Positions 1 to 10,003 of a stretch of 64,000 bases of DNA are shown piece after piece; positions within the stretch are counted from its first letter, which is position 1; the number at the start of each line of letters is the position of its first letter. This stretch comes from Roseivirga pacifica (GTDB lineage Bacteria > Bacteroidota > Bacteroidia > Cytophagales > Cyclobacteriaceae): positions 1,123,501-1,187,500 of the forward strand of contig NZ_FOIR01000001.1 of NCBI RefSeq assembly GCF_900111145.1, in the 5' to 3' direction. The notes under the pieces are model-generated. The model made no database searches. It had not been told where the DNA came from and saw only the letters and a program-made list of their open reading frames with translations. Position numbers and translations under genes: made by a program.

Positions 1-1688
1 TCAATCATTACGTCACGTCCTGATGTGTTTTTAGGGAAAGCGATGTAATCACGAATGCTGTCTGAACCACCAAACATGGCGCAGAGTCTATCGAAACCAA
101 AGGCAATGCCACCGTGTGGAGGTGCCCCATATTCAAAAGCATCCATTAAAAAGCCAAACTGTGCTTTCGCTTCTTCTGGCGTAAAACCAAGGTGCTTGAA
201 CATAAGTGCCTGTGTTGTTTTATCGTGAATACGAATAGAGCCACCGCCAATCTCAACACCGTTAATTACCAAATCGTAGGCGTTTGCTCTTACTTCACCA
301 GGTGCGGTATCAAGCTTTGCAATGTCCTCCTTCAATGGCGAGGTAAACGGATGGTGCATAGCATGGAAACGCTCGGTTTCTTCGTCCCATTCCAGTAGTG
401 GGAAGTTCACCACCCAAAGTGGTTTAAACTCGTCTTTCTTTCTTAGGCCAAGCTCTTTGCCCATGTGCAAGCGCAATTCGTTCATTTGCTTGCGTGTGGT
501 ATTGGTAGCGCCAGAAAGTACCAGCATTAGGTCGCCAGCTTCAGCACCAGCTTTTTCAGCCCAAACTTTTAGGTCTTCTTGTGAGTAGAACTTGTCTACC
601 GAAGATTTAAAAGTGCCATCTACATTGCATTTTACATACACCAAACCTTTGGCGCCAACCTGAGGTCTTTTTACAAAGTCGGTAAGTGCATCGAGCTGCT
701 TGCGTGTGTATTCTGCACAGTCTTTGGCGCAAATTCCTACCACTAGCTCAGCTTGGTCGAATACATTGAAGCCTTTGTTTTGGGCAACATCGTTCAATTC
801 TACGAACTCCATTCCAAAGCGTACGTCTGGCTTGTCGCTACCGTACTTGCTCATGGCTTCGGCATATTCCATGCGAGGGAATTCACCGAGCTCTACGCCT
901 TTAATCGACTTGAATAGGTGTCTGGTCATGCCCTCGAACGTATCGAGCACATCGTCTCTTTCTACAAAGGACATTTCGCAGTCAATCTGGGTAAATTCTG
1001 GCTGACGGTCGGCTCTTAAATCCTCATCTCTAAAGCACTTTACAATTTGAAAGTACCTATCGAAGCCCGAAACCATAAGCAACTGCTTAAAGGTTTGTGG
1101 AGATTGCGGCAGGGCATAAAATTCGCCCGGATTCATTCTAGAAGGTACCACAAAGTCTCTGGCGCCTTCTGGAGTTGATTTTATAAGTACAGGCGTTTCC
1201 ACCTCAATAAATTCTTGGTCGCTCAAGAAGTTTCTTACAGCATTGGCCATTTTACTTCTTAGCTCTAGTTTTCTACGTACTTCTCCTCTTCTTAAGTCTA
1301 AGTAGCGGTATTTCATGCGCAGGTCTTCACCACCGTCTGTTTCGTCTTCTATTACAAAAGGAGGTGTTTTAGAAGCATTTTGGATATTGATTTCTTGTAC
1401 ATCAATTTCCACTTCTCCGGTTGGAATCTTGTCGTTTTTAGAATAGCGCTCTATTACTTTTCCTTTTACAGAAATTACAAACTCTCTACCCAATTCGCGG
1501 GCAGTTTTTAGTGCTTGTTCAGGTGTTCTACCTTCTTCTAGCGTAAGCTGAGTAACACCATATCTGTCGCGAAGGTCAATCCACATCAATCCGCCTTTAT
1601 CGCGAATTTTCTGCACCCAGCCAGATAGCGTTACCTCATTATTTACATTATCTATTCTTAGTTCGCCACAAGTATGTGTTCTCAACAT
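1..1688 (-). CDS. aspS: Aspartyl-tRNA synthetase, 3' end cut off by the window
   Basis: Charges tRNA-Asp with aspartate in the cytoplasm. The visible 562 residues begin [11 protein letters not shown], run through the N-terminal OB-fold anticodon-binding domain, and contain class II motif 2 ([16 protein letters not shown], near base 1000) and motif 3 ([10 protein letters not shown], near base 100). At the window edge the protein reads [12 protein letters not shown], which is close to the end of bacterial AspRS, so only about 20 residues are missing. The ATG at 1688 is the natural start, and a TAnnTTTG box lies 25 bases upstream. It is divergent from tadA. Bacterial-type length with room for the GAD insertion domain. 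Certain identification. Confidence 0.97.
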   Translation of the reverse strand, partial: MLRTHTCGELRIDNVNNEVTLSGWVQKIRDKGGLMWIDLRDRYGVTQLTLEEGRTPEQALKTARELGREFVISVKGKVIERYSKNDKIPTGEVEIDVQEINIQNASKTPPFVIEDETDGGEDLRMKYRYLDLRRGEVRRKLELRSKMANAVRNFLSDQEFIEVETPVLIKSTPEGARDFVVPSRMNPGEFYALPQSPQTFKQLLMVSGFDRYFQIVKCFRDEDLRADRQPEFTQIDCEMSFVERDDVLDTFEGMTRHLFKSIKGVELGEFPRMEYAEAMSKYGSDKPDVRFGMEFVELNDVAQNKGFNVFDQAELVVGICAKDCAEYTRKQLDALTDFVKRPQVGAKGLVYVKCNVDGTFKSSVDKFYSQEDLKVWAEKAGAEAGDLMLVLSGATNTTRKQMNELRLHMGKELGLRKKDEFKPLWVVNFPLLEWDEETERFHAMHHPFTSPLKEDIAKLDTAPGEVRANAYDLVINGVEIGGGSIRIHDKTTQALMFKHLGFTPEEAKAQFGFLMDAFEYGAPPHGGIAFGFDRLCAMFGGSDSIRDYIAFPKNTSGRDVMI

Positions 1689-1712
1689 GGTATTCTACTT
1701 AAAAATGAGTCG

Positions 1713-1720
1713 CAAATTTA
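1713..1720 (-). promoter_or_regulatory. -7 box of the aspS promoter
   Basis: On the minus strand this reads TAAATTTG, matching the Bacteroidota -7 consensus TAnnTTTG, 25 bases before the aspS ATG. I do not see a convincing -33 TTG element, so the call rests on the -7 box and its position. Confidence 0.5.
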
Positions 1721-1743
1721 GCAATACTTTTAGCATTTGGGGG

Positions 1744-1751
1744 TAGTTTTG
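1744..1751 (+). promoter_or_regulatory. -7 box of the tadA promoter
   Basis: TAGTTTTG matches the Bacteroidota -7 consensus TAnnTTTG and lies 17 bases before the tadA ATG, giving a very short leader. It is divergent from the aspS box in the same 80-base gap. No clear -33 element. Confidence 0.5.
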
Positions 1752-1768
1752 CATGAAAACCCAGCAAA

Positions 1769-2218
1769 ATGGAGCTCTCTATTCACAGCGATGAACACTT
1801 TATGAACCAAGCTTTAAAACAGGCCCAAATTGCCTATGAAGAAGGCGAGGTGCCAGTAGGGGCGGTTGTGGTGGTAGAGAAGCAGATTGTATCGCGCGCT
1901 TACAACCAAACAGAGCGGCTAAACGATGTTACCGCTCATGCCGAAATGTTGGCGGTTACGGCCGCAGCAAATGCTTTGGGAGCAAAGTACTTAAATGAGT
2001 GCACTTTATATGTTACCTTAGAGCCTTGCGCTATGTGTGCAGGTGCCTTATACTGGGCGCAACTTGGCAAACTGGTTTATGCTGCAAGCGATGGTAAGCG
2101 CGGTTTTACCACAAAAGGGAAAAACTTGTTGCATCCGCGAACAGAAGTAAGCTCAGGTTTGTTGGGTATGGAGAGCGAGGCTTTGATCAAACGGTTCTTT
2201 GCTGAGCTTAGAAATTGA
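1769..2218 (+). CDS. tadA: tRNA-specific adenosine deaminase (A34 to inosine)
   Basis: Converts adenosine 34 to inosine in the anticodon of tRNA-Arg(ACG). The 149-residue protein has the cytidine/deoxycytidylate deaminase zinc site: HAE (about residues 57-59, His ligand and catalytic Glu) and PCAMC (about 86-90, two Cys ligands). Length and the C-terminal helix ending IKRFFAELRN are typical for TadA. The ATG at 1769 follows a -7 box closely; a second ATG at 1802 would clip the first helix and is less likely. It is 33 bases ahead of the superoxide dismutase gene and may be co-transcribed with it. Confidence 0.95.
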   Translation: MELSIHSDEHFMNQALKQAQIAYEEGEVPVGAVVVVEKQIVSRAYNQTERLNDVTAHAEMLAVTAAANALGAKYLNECTLYVTLEPCAMCAGALYWAQLGKLVYAASDGKRGFTTKGKNLLHPRTEVSSGLLGMESEALIKRFFAELRN

Positions 2219-2251
2219 AATTATTTTTTCATCAAATTAAACATAACAAAA

Positions 2252-2857
2252 ATGGCATTTGAATTACCTGAACTTCCATATGCACACGATGCATTGGAAC
2301 CACATATTGATGCAAAAACCATGGAAATTCACCATGGAAAACACCACGCTGGTTATACTTCTAAATTGAATGGTGCTGTAGAAGGTACCGACATGGAAGG
2401 AAAAAGTATTGAAGAGCTATTGGAGAACAACAGTGACAATGGCGCTATTAGAAACAACGGTGGAGGATACTACAACCACAACCTTTTCTGGACGGTAATG
2501 TCTCCAAACGGTGGTGGCGAGCCTTCTGGCGAATTGGCCGATGCGATTAAAGAGGCTTACGGTTCTTTCGATGGTTTTAAAGAAGCATTTTCTAATGCAG
2601 CAGCTACTCGTTTCGGTTCTGGTTGGGCATGGCTTTGTGTTCATTCTGGCGGAAAAGTAGAGGTTTGCTCTTCGGCTAACCAAGACAACCCGTTAATGCC
2701 AAACGTAGGCTGCGGTGGTACACCAATTTTGGGTCTTGATGTGTGGGAACACGCTTACTACCTAAACTACCAGAACAGAAGACCTGACTATATCTCAGCG
2801 TTCTTCAGTGTAATTAACTGGGAAGAAGTGAGCAAGCGTTACGCTGCTGGTAAATAA
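2252..2857 (+). CDS. sodA: Fe/Mn-family superoxide dismutase
   Basis: Dismutates superoxide in the cytoplasm. The 201 residues carry all four metal ligands: His27 (EIHHGKHH), His76 (YYNHNLFW), Asp163 and His167 (DVWEHAYY). Gln144 in the NQDNPLM stretch sits where the outer-sphere Gln of Mn-type enzymes lies, which favours manganese or cambialistic use over strict iron. Compared with enterobacterial SodA there are a few extra residues (NVGCGG) between NPLMP and the TPILGLD motif. No signal peptide. A strong terminator follows. Family certain; metal preference is inferred. Confidence 0.93.
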   Translation: MAFELPELPYAHDALEPHIDAKTMEIHHGKHHAGYTSKLNGAVEGTDMEGKSIEELLENNSDNGAIRNNGGGYYNHNLFWTVMSPNGGGEPSGELADAIKEAYGSFDGFKEAFSNAAATRFGSGWAWLCVHSGGKVEVCSSANQDNPLMPNVGCGGTPILGLDVWEHAYYLNYQNRRPDYISAFFSVINWEEVSKRYAAGK

Positions 2858-2880
2858 GACTAATTTAATTCGACATAATA

Positions 2881-2913
2881 AAAGCCGTGCATCTTTAAGG
2901 TGTACGGCTTTTT
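2881..2913 (+). terminator. Intrinsic terminator after the superoxide dismutase gene
   Basis: AAAGCCGTGCA pairs with TGTACGGCTTT (11 pairs, one G-T wobble) around a 9-base loop, followed by TTTTTG and further T-rich sequence, 23 bases after the stop codon. Confidence 0.85.
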
Positions 2914-3044
2914 GTTTTTATTAGTAACTTTTTAAAGATCAAAAACATATGGTTTTAGTGATTAAGAATTAATGAATTGTTTGGTTTAATTGTTTGCTCT
3001 TAAAGGCTTGGTCAAGTATTTTCCATTTTTTAACCGAATTTATA

Positions 3045-4994
3045 ATGAACATAAAAGCCACAATCACAACACTTTTTATTTTTTTGCTATTTTCTAATTG
3101 TTTAGCACAAGTACCAGAAAAGCCAGACTATGGTGAGGTGAGTATTGAGGAGTTAGAAATGACCCACTACAAGCACGATTCTAGTGCTTCAGCTGTTTAT
3201 TTAATTGATTTTGGAGAGGCTACATTTCGAGAGAATGATTTGGCCATGTCAATGGAGGTGCATGTTCGGATAAAGATACTTGACAAAGATGGCCTTGATT
3301 ATGCAGATTTAACCCTTAACTATATTAAAGGGGAGACCGATTATGGGCGTTTAAAAGCAAGTATTTACAATCTTGAAGATGGCAAAGTTGTTGAGCATGA
3401 GATATCAAAACGAGATTGGATTACTGAAAAAGTAAATGATCGGTTTTGGTCCAAAAAGGTGTCTTTTCCTAATGCCAAAGTAGGTTCGGTTATTGAGTAT
3501 ACATATCGTAGGAATGCAGGAAGCTTGTATAGTTTACCTTCTTGGAGTTTTCAATCTTCAATACCTGTAGCTTATTCAGAGTATAAACTCCACATGCCTC
3601 AGTATGGAACTTATCAACCGAAATTTCAGGGCTACCAAACACCGGTATATCAAAATACAGCCAATAGCTTATACCACATTATTATGAAGGATGTTCCTGC
3701 GTTAACCAAAGAACCGTATGTATCAACAATTGAAAATTATAGGTCAAGAGTTGAGTTTGAAATAAAGTCCATTTCAGTGCCAGGCTATGGAACCGAGGTT
3801 TACATGGAAAATTGGAATTCCATAAATACCGAAATGTTTGAGAGAGATGACTTGGGTGGTGCAATTAATAAAAACAATGCTGTTAGAAGGATTTACCCTG
3901 AAGAGAAAAGCTGGAAGACCGATAAAGAGAGTATGGTTGAAATCTATGATTTTGTTCGTGACCATTTTAAGTGGAATAAAAGGGCTTCCTATAGAGTAGT
4001 AGATTCCTCTAAAGAGCTTTGGAGCGAAGCAGAAGGCGATAATGCGGATATTAATATCACACTTGCTCAATTTTTAAAACATGCAGGGTTTGAGGTCGAC
4101 CCAGTTATTCTTAGCACGAGAGGAAATGGTTATGTAAATAAGTTTGTGCCTGTTGTTAGGCAGTTCAACTACTTGGTTCTCTATGTTAAGATTGGCGAAG
4201 AAGAGTTTTTACTTGATGCTACTGACAAATTTAGACCATATAACGTTCTGCCTAGCAGAGCCCTTAATGGTGAGGGGTTGAGGATTACGGCTAATGGTCC
4301 ACAATGGATTAATTTAAATTTAAATAATGAGATAAACTCTAAGGTTATATCTGGGGATTTCAGTCTGAATGATGATGGTGCATTAGAGGGGAAAATGCAG
4401 GTTGTTTTAAGGAGTAGCTCTGCAGCAGACCTTAGAGCTTCTTTGTATGAAGAAGAGGAAAAAGCTGAAACTACTGAAGAGAGTGACGCAGAAGAAGATG
4501 AGGAGTCTTTGGATGATTATAAGACAGGTGAGGTAGAAAATTTAGAGATAAAAAATGTTAAAGATCCAGAGCAATCTCTCGAAATAACTTATGACTTTAC
4601 TTCAGATATGGGAGTGAATGAGATTGGAGACAATATTTTTCTTAACCCCCTCTTGATAAAAATGGCTACTGAAAACCCATTTAAACTGGAAGAACGGCTC
4701 TATCCAGTAGAGTTTGCCGAGCCAATTGCTAATACCTATATATTCAAAATAAAGGTGCCAGATGGTTATGAGGTTGTAGAGACCCCAAAACCTATGAGTC
4801 TTGTTCTACCAGAAAATGGTGGAAAGTATATGTATACTACCGCTGTTCAGGAGGGTTTGATACAAATTATGGTAAGGTTTAATTTGTCTAAGCTGACATA
4901 CGTGCAGCAGGAATATCCCAGTTTGAAAAAGCTTTACGAGCTAATAATTGCGAAGCAAGAAGAGCAAGTGGTTTTAAAGAAAAAGGTTGAATAA
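3045..4994 (+). CDS. Secreted DUF3857 protein with a degenerate transglutaminase-like domain
   Basis: 649 residues with a signal peptide (MNIKATITTLFIFLLFSNCLAQ), so probably periplasmic or surface associated. An in-frame codon at 2994 would add 17 residues before the signal peptide and is rejected. The N-terminal part is the DUF3857 beta-rich domain, followed by a transglutaminase-like fold. Where the active-site Cys is expected the sequence reads EGDNADINITL, and the His position reads FNYLVLYV, so both Cys and His appear lost while the Asp (LLDATD) remains. A very acidic stretch rich in Glu and Asp lies near residues 465-495. It sits one base ahead of a second DUF3857 gene, with which it surely forms an operon. 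Exact function unknown. Confidence 0.85.
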   Translation: MNIKATITTLFIFLLFSNCLAQVPEKPDYGEVSIEELEMTHYKHDSSASAVYLIDFGEATFRENDLAMSMEVHVRIKILDKDGLDYADLTLNYIKGETDYGRLKASIYNLEDGKVVEHEISKRDWITEKVNDRFWSKKVSFPNAKVGSVIEYTYRRNAGSLYSLPSWSFQSSIPVAYSEYKLHMPQYGTYQPKFQGYQTPVYQNTANSLYHIIMKDVPALTKEPYVSTIENYRSRVEFEIKSISVPGYGTEVYMENWNSINTEMFERDDLGGAINKNNAVRRIYPEEKSWKTDKESMVEIYDFVRDHFKWNKRASYRVVDSSKELWSEAEGDNADINITLAQFLKHAGFEVDPVILSTRGNGYVNKFVPVVRQFNYLVLYVKIGEEEFLLDATDKFRPYNVLPSRALNGEGLRITANGPQWINLNLNNEINSKVISGDFSLNDDGALEGKMQVVLRSSSAADLRASLYEEEEKAETTEESDAEEDEESLDDYKTGEVENLEIKNVKDPEQSLEITYDFTSDMGVNEIGDNIFLNPLLIKMATENPFKLEERLYPVEFAEPIANTYIFKIKVPDGYEVVETPKPMSLVLPENGGKYMYTTAVQEGLIQIMVRFNLSKLTYVQQEYPSLKKLYELIIAKQEEQVVLKKKVE

Positions 4995-4995
4995 T

Positions 4996-6900
4996 ATGCG
5001 TGCTCTAAAACTTCTTTTGCTTGTTCTTATAAGTAAGTCCCTTTTTGGGCAAGCGTATAATATTGAATTGATTGAGCCAGCACTAAGGAAAGGTGCGGAT
5101 GCTATCATTCGGGATTCACAGCAAGAGTTTGAGATCCATGATTTTTCTGCAGCTACTTATAGCGTAAAAAAGGCTATTACGATTTTTAATGAAGACGCCA
5201 GAGACTTGGCCGTTTTTTATCAAACCTATACCGGGCTTAGAAAAATCAAGAAAGTTGAAATTGCCTATTATGATAAAAACGGTGAAAGGCTGGATAAGGT
5301 AAAAAACAGTGAAATTGAAGATGTTAATATTACCTCTTCATCTTCCTTGTACGATGATAACAAAGTTAAATATTATGCTCCGCCAGCATATGAGTACCCT
5401 TTTACTGTTGAGTATTCGTTTGAGTATGATTATCAAAGTATGCTCTATTTCCCTGAGTTTAAACCGGAGGTTTTTGAAAGGGTAGGAATAGAGGTCTCAT
5501 CATATACCCTTAGAAAGCCCAAAAATTATGAGGTAAAATATCATTTACTGAATGACGTTGGTGAGCCAGAAATGTCAAGCGAGGAAGGGATGGATGTCCT
5601 AAGGTGGGAGGTAAGCTCAAGAAAGCCAAAGGAGCAAGAGTATAGAGGAAAATCAATAGCCAAACTTAGCCCACATGTGCTTTTGGCACCAACTGAGTTT
5701 GCGATGGAAGGTTATGAAGGAAACCTCAAGGATTGGAACACTTTTGGCAAATGGCTTGGGGCTCTGAATAAAGGAAGAGATGCACTTAGTGACGGCACCA
5801 AACAAGAGATTAATGCCTTGGTAGAAAATGTTGCTTCAGAAAGGGAAAAAGTTAGGCTTATTTATGAGTATATGCAGTCTAAGACAAGGTATGTGAGTAT
5901 TCAACTAGGTATTGGTGGGTTTCAGCCCTTTACTGCGCAAGAAGTAATAGATACAGGTTATGGAGACTGTAAAGCACTCACCAACTACACCTACAGTTTA
6001 TTAAAACATGCAGGAATTAGCTCTAACTATGTTGCTATTTATGGTGGGGCAGGAGCCGATGCTATTGAGAGTGATTTTGCCAGTACACAGTTCAATCATG
6101 TAATTTTGGCCGTGCCAATGGAGCAAGATACTGTTTGGTTGGAATGCACTAGTCAAGTTGCGCCATTTAATTTCTTGGGGAGTTTTACGGATAATCGATA
6201 TGGCCTAATGGTTACAGAAGATGGGGGAGTATTAGTGAAAACCCCAAAGTATAAAGCCGAAGACAGCAGGCAGTCTAGAGTAATAAATATAACATTATCA
6301 GAAAATGGTGATGCTGAAGTAGTAGCTAGTACGGAATTTACAGGTAAACAGTATGGACAGAATTACTGGAGGGCTACTGAAGGTGAAAGTGATATGCGCA
6401 AGTACCTTTTAAAGACAATTGATTTGCCTACATTCAATTTAGGCTCTTTTGAATATGAGGATATTCGATCAGCTGAAAGCCCAGTTCTCAAAGAAACTAT
6501 ATCGTTGAATATTCCAAAGTTTGCATCTAAAAGCGGTAGTAGGCTTTTTCTTAATCCAAATGTACTTAATAGAATAAGTGTAAGTCCACCCAAAGATTCC
6601 GATAGGGTTTCACCAATTTTAATGGATTTTGGTTACTACGATATAGATACGGTTAACTTAAGTATACCAGAAAGTTTCAGAATGGAATTTGAAATGGAGC
6701 CTGTTTCAATAGAGTCTGAGTTCGGCAGTTATAAGCTTGAGTACTCTTTCGATAATGAAACCAGTACGCTTCAGTTTATTCGTGAAATTAAGGTAAATGA
6801 AGGGGTGTTTGAAGCTCAGCTATATGAAGATTTTAGATCTTTTATGAGAGATGTTTCAAAGCATGATAGAGGAAAAATAGTACTGAGTAGTGGAACATAA
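4996..6900 (+). CDS. Secreted DUF3857 / transglutaminase-like protein with intact catalytic motif
   Basis: 634 residues starting at the ATG at 4996, one base after the preceding stop; the in-frame TTG at 4987 lies inside the upstream gene and is less likely. A signal peptide (MRALKLLLLVLISKSLFGQ) predicts export. DUF3857 comes first, then a transglutaminase-like domain with YGDCKALTNY (catalytic Cys), QFNHVILAV (His) and VWLECTSQ (acidic third residue). This is the catalytically plausible partner of the upstream protein, which has lost Cys and His. The pair is common in Bacteroidota; the substrate is not known to me. A symmetrical terminator follows the stop codon. Confidence 0.87.
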   Translation: MRALKLLLLVLISKSLFGQAYNIELIEPALRKGADAIIRDSQQEFEIHDFSAATYSVKKAITIFNEDARDLAVFYQTYTGLRKIKKVEIAYYDKNGERLDKVKNSEIEDVNITSSSSLYDDNKVKYYAPPAYEYPFTVEYSFEYDYQSMLYFPEFKPEVFERVGIEVSSYTLRKPKNYEVKYHLLNDVGEPEMSSEEGMDVLRWEVSSRKPKEQEYRGKSIAKLSPHVLLAPTEFAMEGYEGNLKDWNTFGKWLGALNKGRDALSDGTKQEINALVENVASEREKVRLIYEYMQSKTRYVSIQLGIGGFQPFTAQEVIDTGYGDCKALTNYTYSLLKHAGISSNYVAIYGGAGADAIESDFASTQFNHVILAVPMEQDTVWLECTSQVAPFNFLGSFTDNRYGLMVTEDGGVLVKTPKYKAEDSRQSRVINITLSENGDAEVVASTEFTGKQYGQNYWRATEGESDMRKYLLKTIDLPTFNLGSFEYEDIRSAESPVLKETISLNIPKFASKSGSRLFLNPNVLNRISVSPPKDSDRVSPILMDFGYYDIDTVNLSIPESFRMEFEMEPVSIESEFGSYKLEYSFDNETSTLQFIREIKVNEGVFEAQLYEDFRSFMRDVSKHDRGKIVLSSGT

Positions 6901-6903
6901 AAA

Positions 6904-6928
6904 AAGCCCGATGAATTTCATCGGGCTT
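6904..6928. terminator. Bidirectional terminator between convergent genes
   Basis: AAGCCCGATGA pairs perfectly with TCATCGGGCTT around an ATT loop, with A-rich sequence on the left. It lies between the stop codons of the convergent DUF3857 and OmpA-family genes and can serve both strands. Confidence 0.8.
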
Positions 6929-6950
6929 AAGCTTATCTATTTAGTTTACC

Positions 6951-8237
6951 TTACTTATTCGAGATAATAAAGTCAATATCTACTCTTCTGTTTAAGGCTC
7001 TTTCGCCAGAGGTATCATTATCAGTTCTTGGTGCTCTTTCGCCAAATCCTTGTGCCATCAGTCTGCTTTCGGCAATTCCATTTTCAATGAAATATTCCTT
7101 TACAGTTTCCGCTCTCTCTTGCGATAAGTTCATGTTGTAGTCACTTGAGCCTGTTGAATCTGCATGACCGTTAATGTCAAGCTTGATCTCAGGGTTTTCC
7201 CTCAGTACTACAAGAATATCGTTCAATGGTTCGTAAGATCCTTCAGTTAAAGTGGCTTCGTCTAGTTCAAAAAGAATGTTTTCAGCCGCTTCGATCAATT
7301 GTACTTTTATGCTCCCTTCAGACTCAGGAGTAATATTTTGGTAATCTTCCAAAGTACAGCCGTTCATTGTACCAAATTTGTTCGGACAAGGGTCTTGTGA
7401 GTCGATCACACCGTCTTCATCTCTATCAGGACAACCGGCAGTTTCAGGAGACCCGGCTTTTGTAGGACAAACATCATACATGTCTGGTACTTTGTCACCG
7501 TCTTGATCAGGGCAGCCATCTATACTACCAGGAATTGTAGGGCATGCATCATACAAGTTTGGAACACCATCATTGTCGTCATCAGCTAGCGGGCAACCAT
7601 TGTTGGTAGATGGACCGGCAACTTCTGGGCATTCGTCTTTTCTGTCTATCAAGCCATCGTTATCGCTGTCTTTATCTTTCTTTAGCGAGAATTTTACGCC
7701 TATATTAAACTGTGTATAGTTGTAAGAATCGTCAAGTGATTTTTTAAGTGCCGCTTCCGTATAAACGTCAGTTTTGTCATTAATTCTCATGTTTGCACCT
7801 ACGGCTAGGGGCATAATTGCGTGACCACCCTCAAACTCGTCAAAATAGTACTCTTGTTCTTTAAGATGAGAAAACCCTAAACCTGCCGATATATATGGAG
7901 CGAAGAAGGCGTCTTCTTTCAAAATGTAGCCATTATTGAATTTGTAGTTTAACCTAAGGTCTGCATCGGTAATCAATGCTCTAAATTCTCTTTCGTGGCG
8001 GGCTTTACCTCTCGATATATTCAAAGCTGCGTTTAAACTTGGGTTGATGTAGTATTCGGTACCCACAATAAAACCCACATTGTGGAGGTCGCTAAAGTTG
8101 TACTGACCATCGTTGTATCTAATATCCAATCCCATATGAGTGACCCCGAGTTTATATCTCCATCGGTCGTATTCTGTCTGACTCATAGCAAGGGTAGAAA
8201 AACATAGTAGTAGTGTAAGAATTATTAATTTTTTCAT
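6951..8237 (-). CDS. OmpA-family outer membrane protein with thrombospondin type 3 repeats
   Basis: 428 residues from the ATG at 8237, which begins a clean signal peptide (MKKLIILTLLLCFSTLAMSQ); a longer frame to 8300 would bury it. Residues 20-190 look like an eight-stranded barrel. Then come calcium-binding thrombospondin type 3 repeats of the DSDNDGLIDRKDECP / DQDGDKVPDMYDVCP type (about 190-285). The C-terminal OmpA domain has the peptidoglycan-binding pattern NGHADSTGSSDYNMNLSQER...RAVxxY-like helix and ends ALNRRVDIDFII. It links the outer membrane to peptidoglycan. Monocistronic, transcribed towards the shared terminator. Confidence 0.92.
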   Translation of the reverse strand: MKKLIILTLLLCFSTLAMSQTEYDRWRYKLGVTHMGLDIRYNDGQYNFSDLHNVGFIVGTEYYINPSLNAALNISRGKARHEREFRALITDADLRLNYKFNNGYILKEDAFFAPYISAGLGFSHLKEQEYYFDEFEGGHAIMPLAVGANMRINDKTDVYTEAALKKSLDDSYNYTQFNIGVKFSLKKDKDSDNDGLIDRKDECPEVAGPSTNNGCPLADDDNDGVPNLYDACPTIPGSIDGCPDQDGDKVPDMYDVCPTKAGSPETAGCPDRDEDGVIDSQDPCPNKFGTMNGCTLEDYQNITPESEGSIKVQLIEAAENILFELDEATLTEGSYEPLNDILVVLRENPEIKLDINGHADSTGSSDYNMNLSQERAETVKEYFIENGIAESRLMAQGFGERAPRTDNDTSGERALNRRVDIDFIISNK

Positions 8238-8545
8238 GATTTCGAATTTTGGTTTGGCCAGTAGAGTTGCCAATACACTACCAGAGTGCCGATAAACCAT
8301 GAATAATTTGAGGTTCGTAGAATATTAGAGGAGAATAGTGAAATTCTACAACATATAAGGAAGTATTGTAGTATTTGAATAGCGGTATTTTGTATGCTAA
8401 AACATCATTCTTGGAAGGAATTTTTCATTTTGAAAGAGAATTCAGTCCTTTTCGATAAAAAGAAAAGCCTTACTCCATTCGAAGTAAGGCTTAATCATAG
8501 TTAGTAGTAAAGGTTATTAACCTGGTTGGTTGAGGGAAGCCAGGG
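8238..8545. other. Intergenic region between ompA-like gene and amtB
   Basis: About 308 bases with no gene. It holds the leader of the OmpA-family gene on its left and the amtB terminator at 8466-8492 on its right. I see no good TAnnTTTG box for the OmpA-family gene and no further structure. Confidence 0.6.
8466..8492 (-). terminator. Intrinsic terminator of amtB
   Basis: Read on the minus strand, AAGCCTTACTTC and the matching GAGTAAGGCTT arm form a stem of about 10 pairs, followed by TTTTCTTTTT. It lies about 55 bases after the amtB stop codon. Confidence 0.8.
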
Positions 8546-9892
8546 TTAAGATGCTTTTTGCATTGTACCTTCTATTTCTGCGGCAATATCTTCTACCACA
8601 ATACTTTCATTATGTTGGCTTATATCTAAGCCCAAATCTTCTGCTTGCTCTGTTACGCGCATTGGTATAATGGCATTAGTAACTTTAAACAAAAGGTATG
8701 ATAGCCCAAAAGTGAAACCGCCCACCAAGAATATCGCAGCCATATGTTTTAAGAAGGTTGAAGGATCTCCGTAAATCAGGCCTACATCTTTAGCAAAAAC
8801 TCCTGTAAGTATCATTCCTACAATTCCGCCCACGCCATGGCAAGGGAATACATCAAGTGTATCATCAATACCCGTTTTGTTTTTGTAATACACCACAATG
8901 TTCGAAACAATGGCACCGGCCACACCGATGAAAACGCTTTGCCCAATAGTTACAAAACCAGCAGCAGGCGTAATGGCCACTAAGCCGACCACTGCACCAA
9001 TCGAAGCGCCTAAGCCGGATATCTTTCTGCCCATAAGGGCATCGTAAAATACCCAAGCAAGCATGGCAGCTGCCGATGCAACTGTGGTGGTGGCAAATGC
9101 CAAGGCGGCATCGCCATTAGCGCCAAGGGCTGAGCCTGCATTAAAGCCGAACCAACCGAACCACAGCAAGCCAGTCCCCAGCAATACATAAGGTACGTTG
9201 GCTGGTTGGTGAACCGCAGTACCATGATTTTTTCTTCTGCCCAGAATAATGGCCGCTGCTATGGCGGCAAATCCGGCAGACATGTGCACAACAGTACCTC
9301 CGGCAAAGTCTAGCACACCCCATTTTCTTAAAAAGCCTTCAGGATGCCATGTCATGTGCGCCAATGGGCTGTAAATAATTATGCTGAATAAAATGATAAA
9401 CAAAAGGAAGCTGGAGAACCTAACGCGCTCGGCAAAACTACCTGTAATAAGGGCAGGAGTAATAATGGCGAACTTCATTTGAAAAAGGGCAAAAAGCACA
9501 AACGGAATGGTTGGTGCCAACTCTGATTGCGTAGCTGCGCCTACGCCTTTAAAAAAGGCAAAAGTTGTAGGGTCGCCTATAAAGCCACCAATCGAATCGC
9601 CAAATGCTAGGCTGAAACCGCATACAACCCAAACCAATGTAATTATGCCCATGCAGATAAAGCTTTGTAGCATGGTAGATATCACGCTTTTCTTGCTTAC
9701 CATTCCGCCATAAAAGAAGGAAAGGCCTGGGGTCATTAATAATACAAGTCCGGTTGCGGCTAGCATCCAAGCTGTGTCACCGCCATCTAAGTTTGGGTCT
9801 GCTGTTGCTGCTTCTGTCGAAGGCATATCTAGCAGGCTAAGTAGCGCTAACAAAATCAGGATGGAGAATCCTGGAATCCACTGTTTTCTCAT
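8546..9892 (-). CDS. amtB: Ammonium transporter (Amt family)
   Basis: Imports ammonium through the inner membrane. The 448-residue protein begins with a cleavable signal-like helix, as many Amt proteins do, followed by about eleven membrane helices. The twin pore histidines are visible in FAGGTVVHMSAGFAA and DVFPCHGVGGIVG, and the second carries the family's conserved glycine pattern. The C-terminal tail is cytoplasmic and acidic. Unusually for an amt gene, no glnB/glnK-type PII gene is adjacent; uvrB lies upstream and the OmpA gene downstream, so it seems to be a single-gene unit with its own terminator. Confidence 0.95.
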   Translation of the reverse strand: MRKQWIPGFSILILLALLSLLDMPSTEAATADPNLDGGDTAWMLAATGLVLLMTPGLSFFYGGMVSKKSVISTMLQSFICMGIITLVWVVCGFSLAFGDSIGGFIGDPTTFAFFKGVGAATQSELAPTIPFVLFALFQMKFAIITPALITGSFAERVRFSSFLLFIILFSIIIYSPLAHMTWHPEGFLRKWGVLDFAGGTVVHMSAGFAAIAAAIILGRRKNHGTAVHQPANVPYVLLGTGLLWFGWFGFNAGSALGANGDAALAFATTTVASAAAMLAWVFYDALMGRKISGLGASIGAVVGLVAITPAAGFVTIGQSVFIGVAGAIVSNIVVYYKNKTGIDDTLDVFPCHGVGGIVGMILTGVFAKDVGLIYGDPSTFLKHMAAIFLVGGFTFGLSYLLFKVTNAIIPMRVTEQAEDLGLDISQHNESIVVEDIAAEIEGTMQKAS

Positions 9893-10003
9893 TTTTAGTA
9901 AAAAGGTTAGAAGTAGGTTTGATAAACAACCTATTCAGTTAATAATTACGTAAAGTAATCAATTTAGAGTTAACATATGGATTGGTTGGATTTGAAATAA
10001 ATG

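Noticed and set aside
2994-3044. Longer start of the first DUF3857 protein
   Set aside because: Adds 17 residues before a clean signal peptide that begins at 3045.
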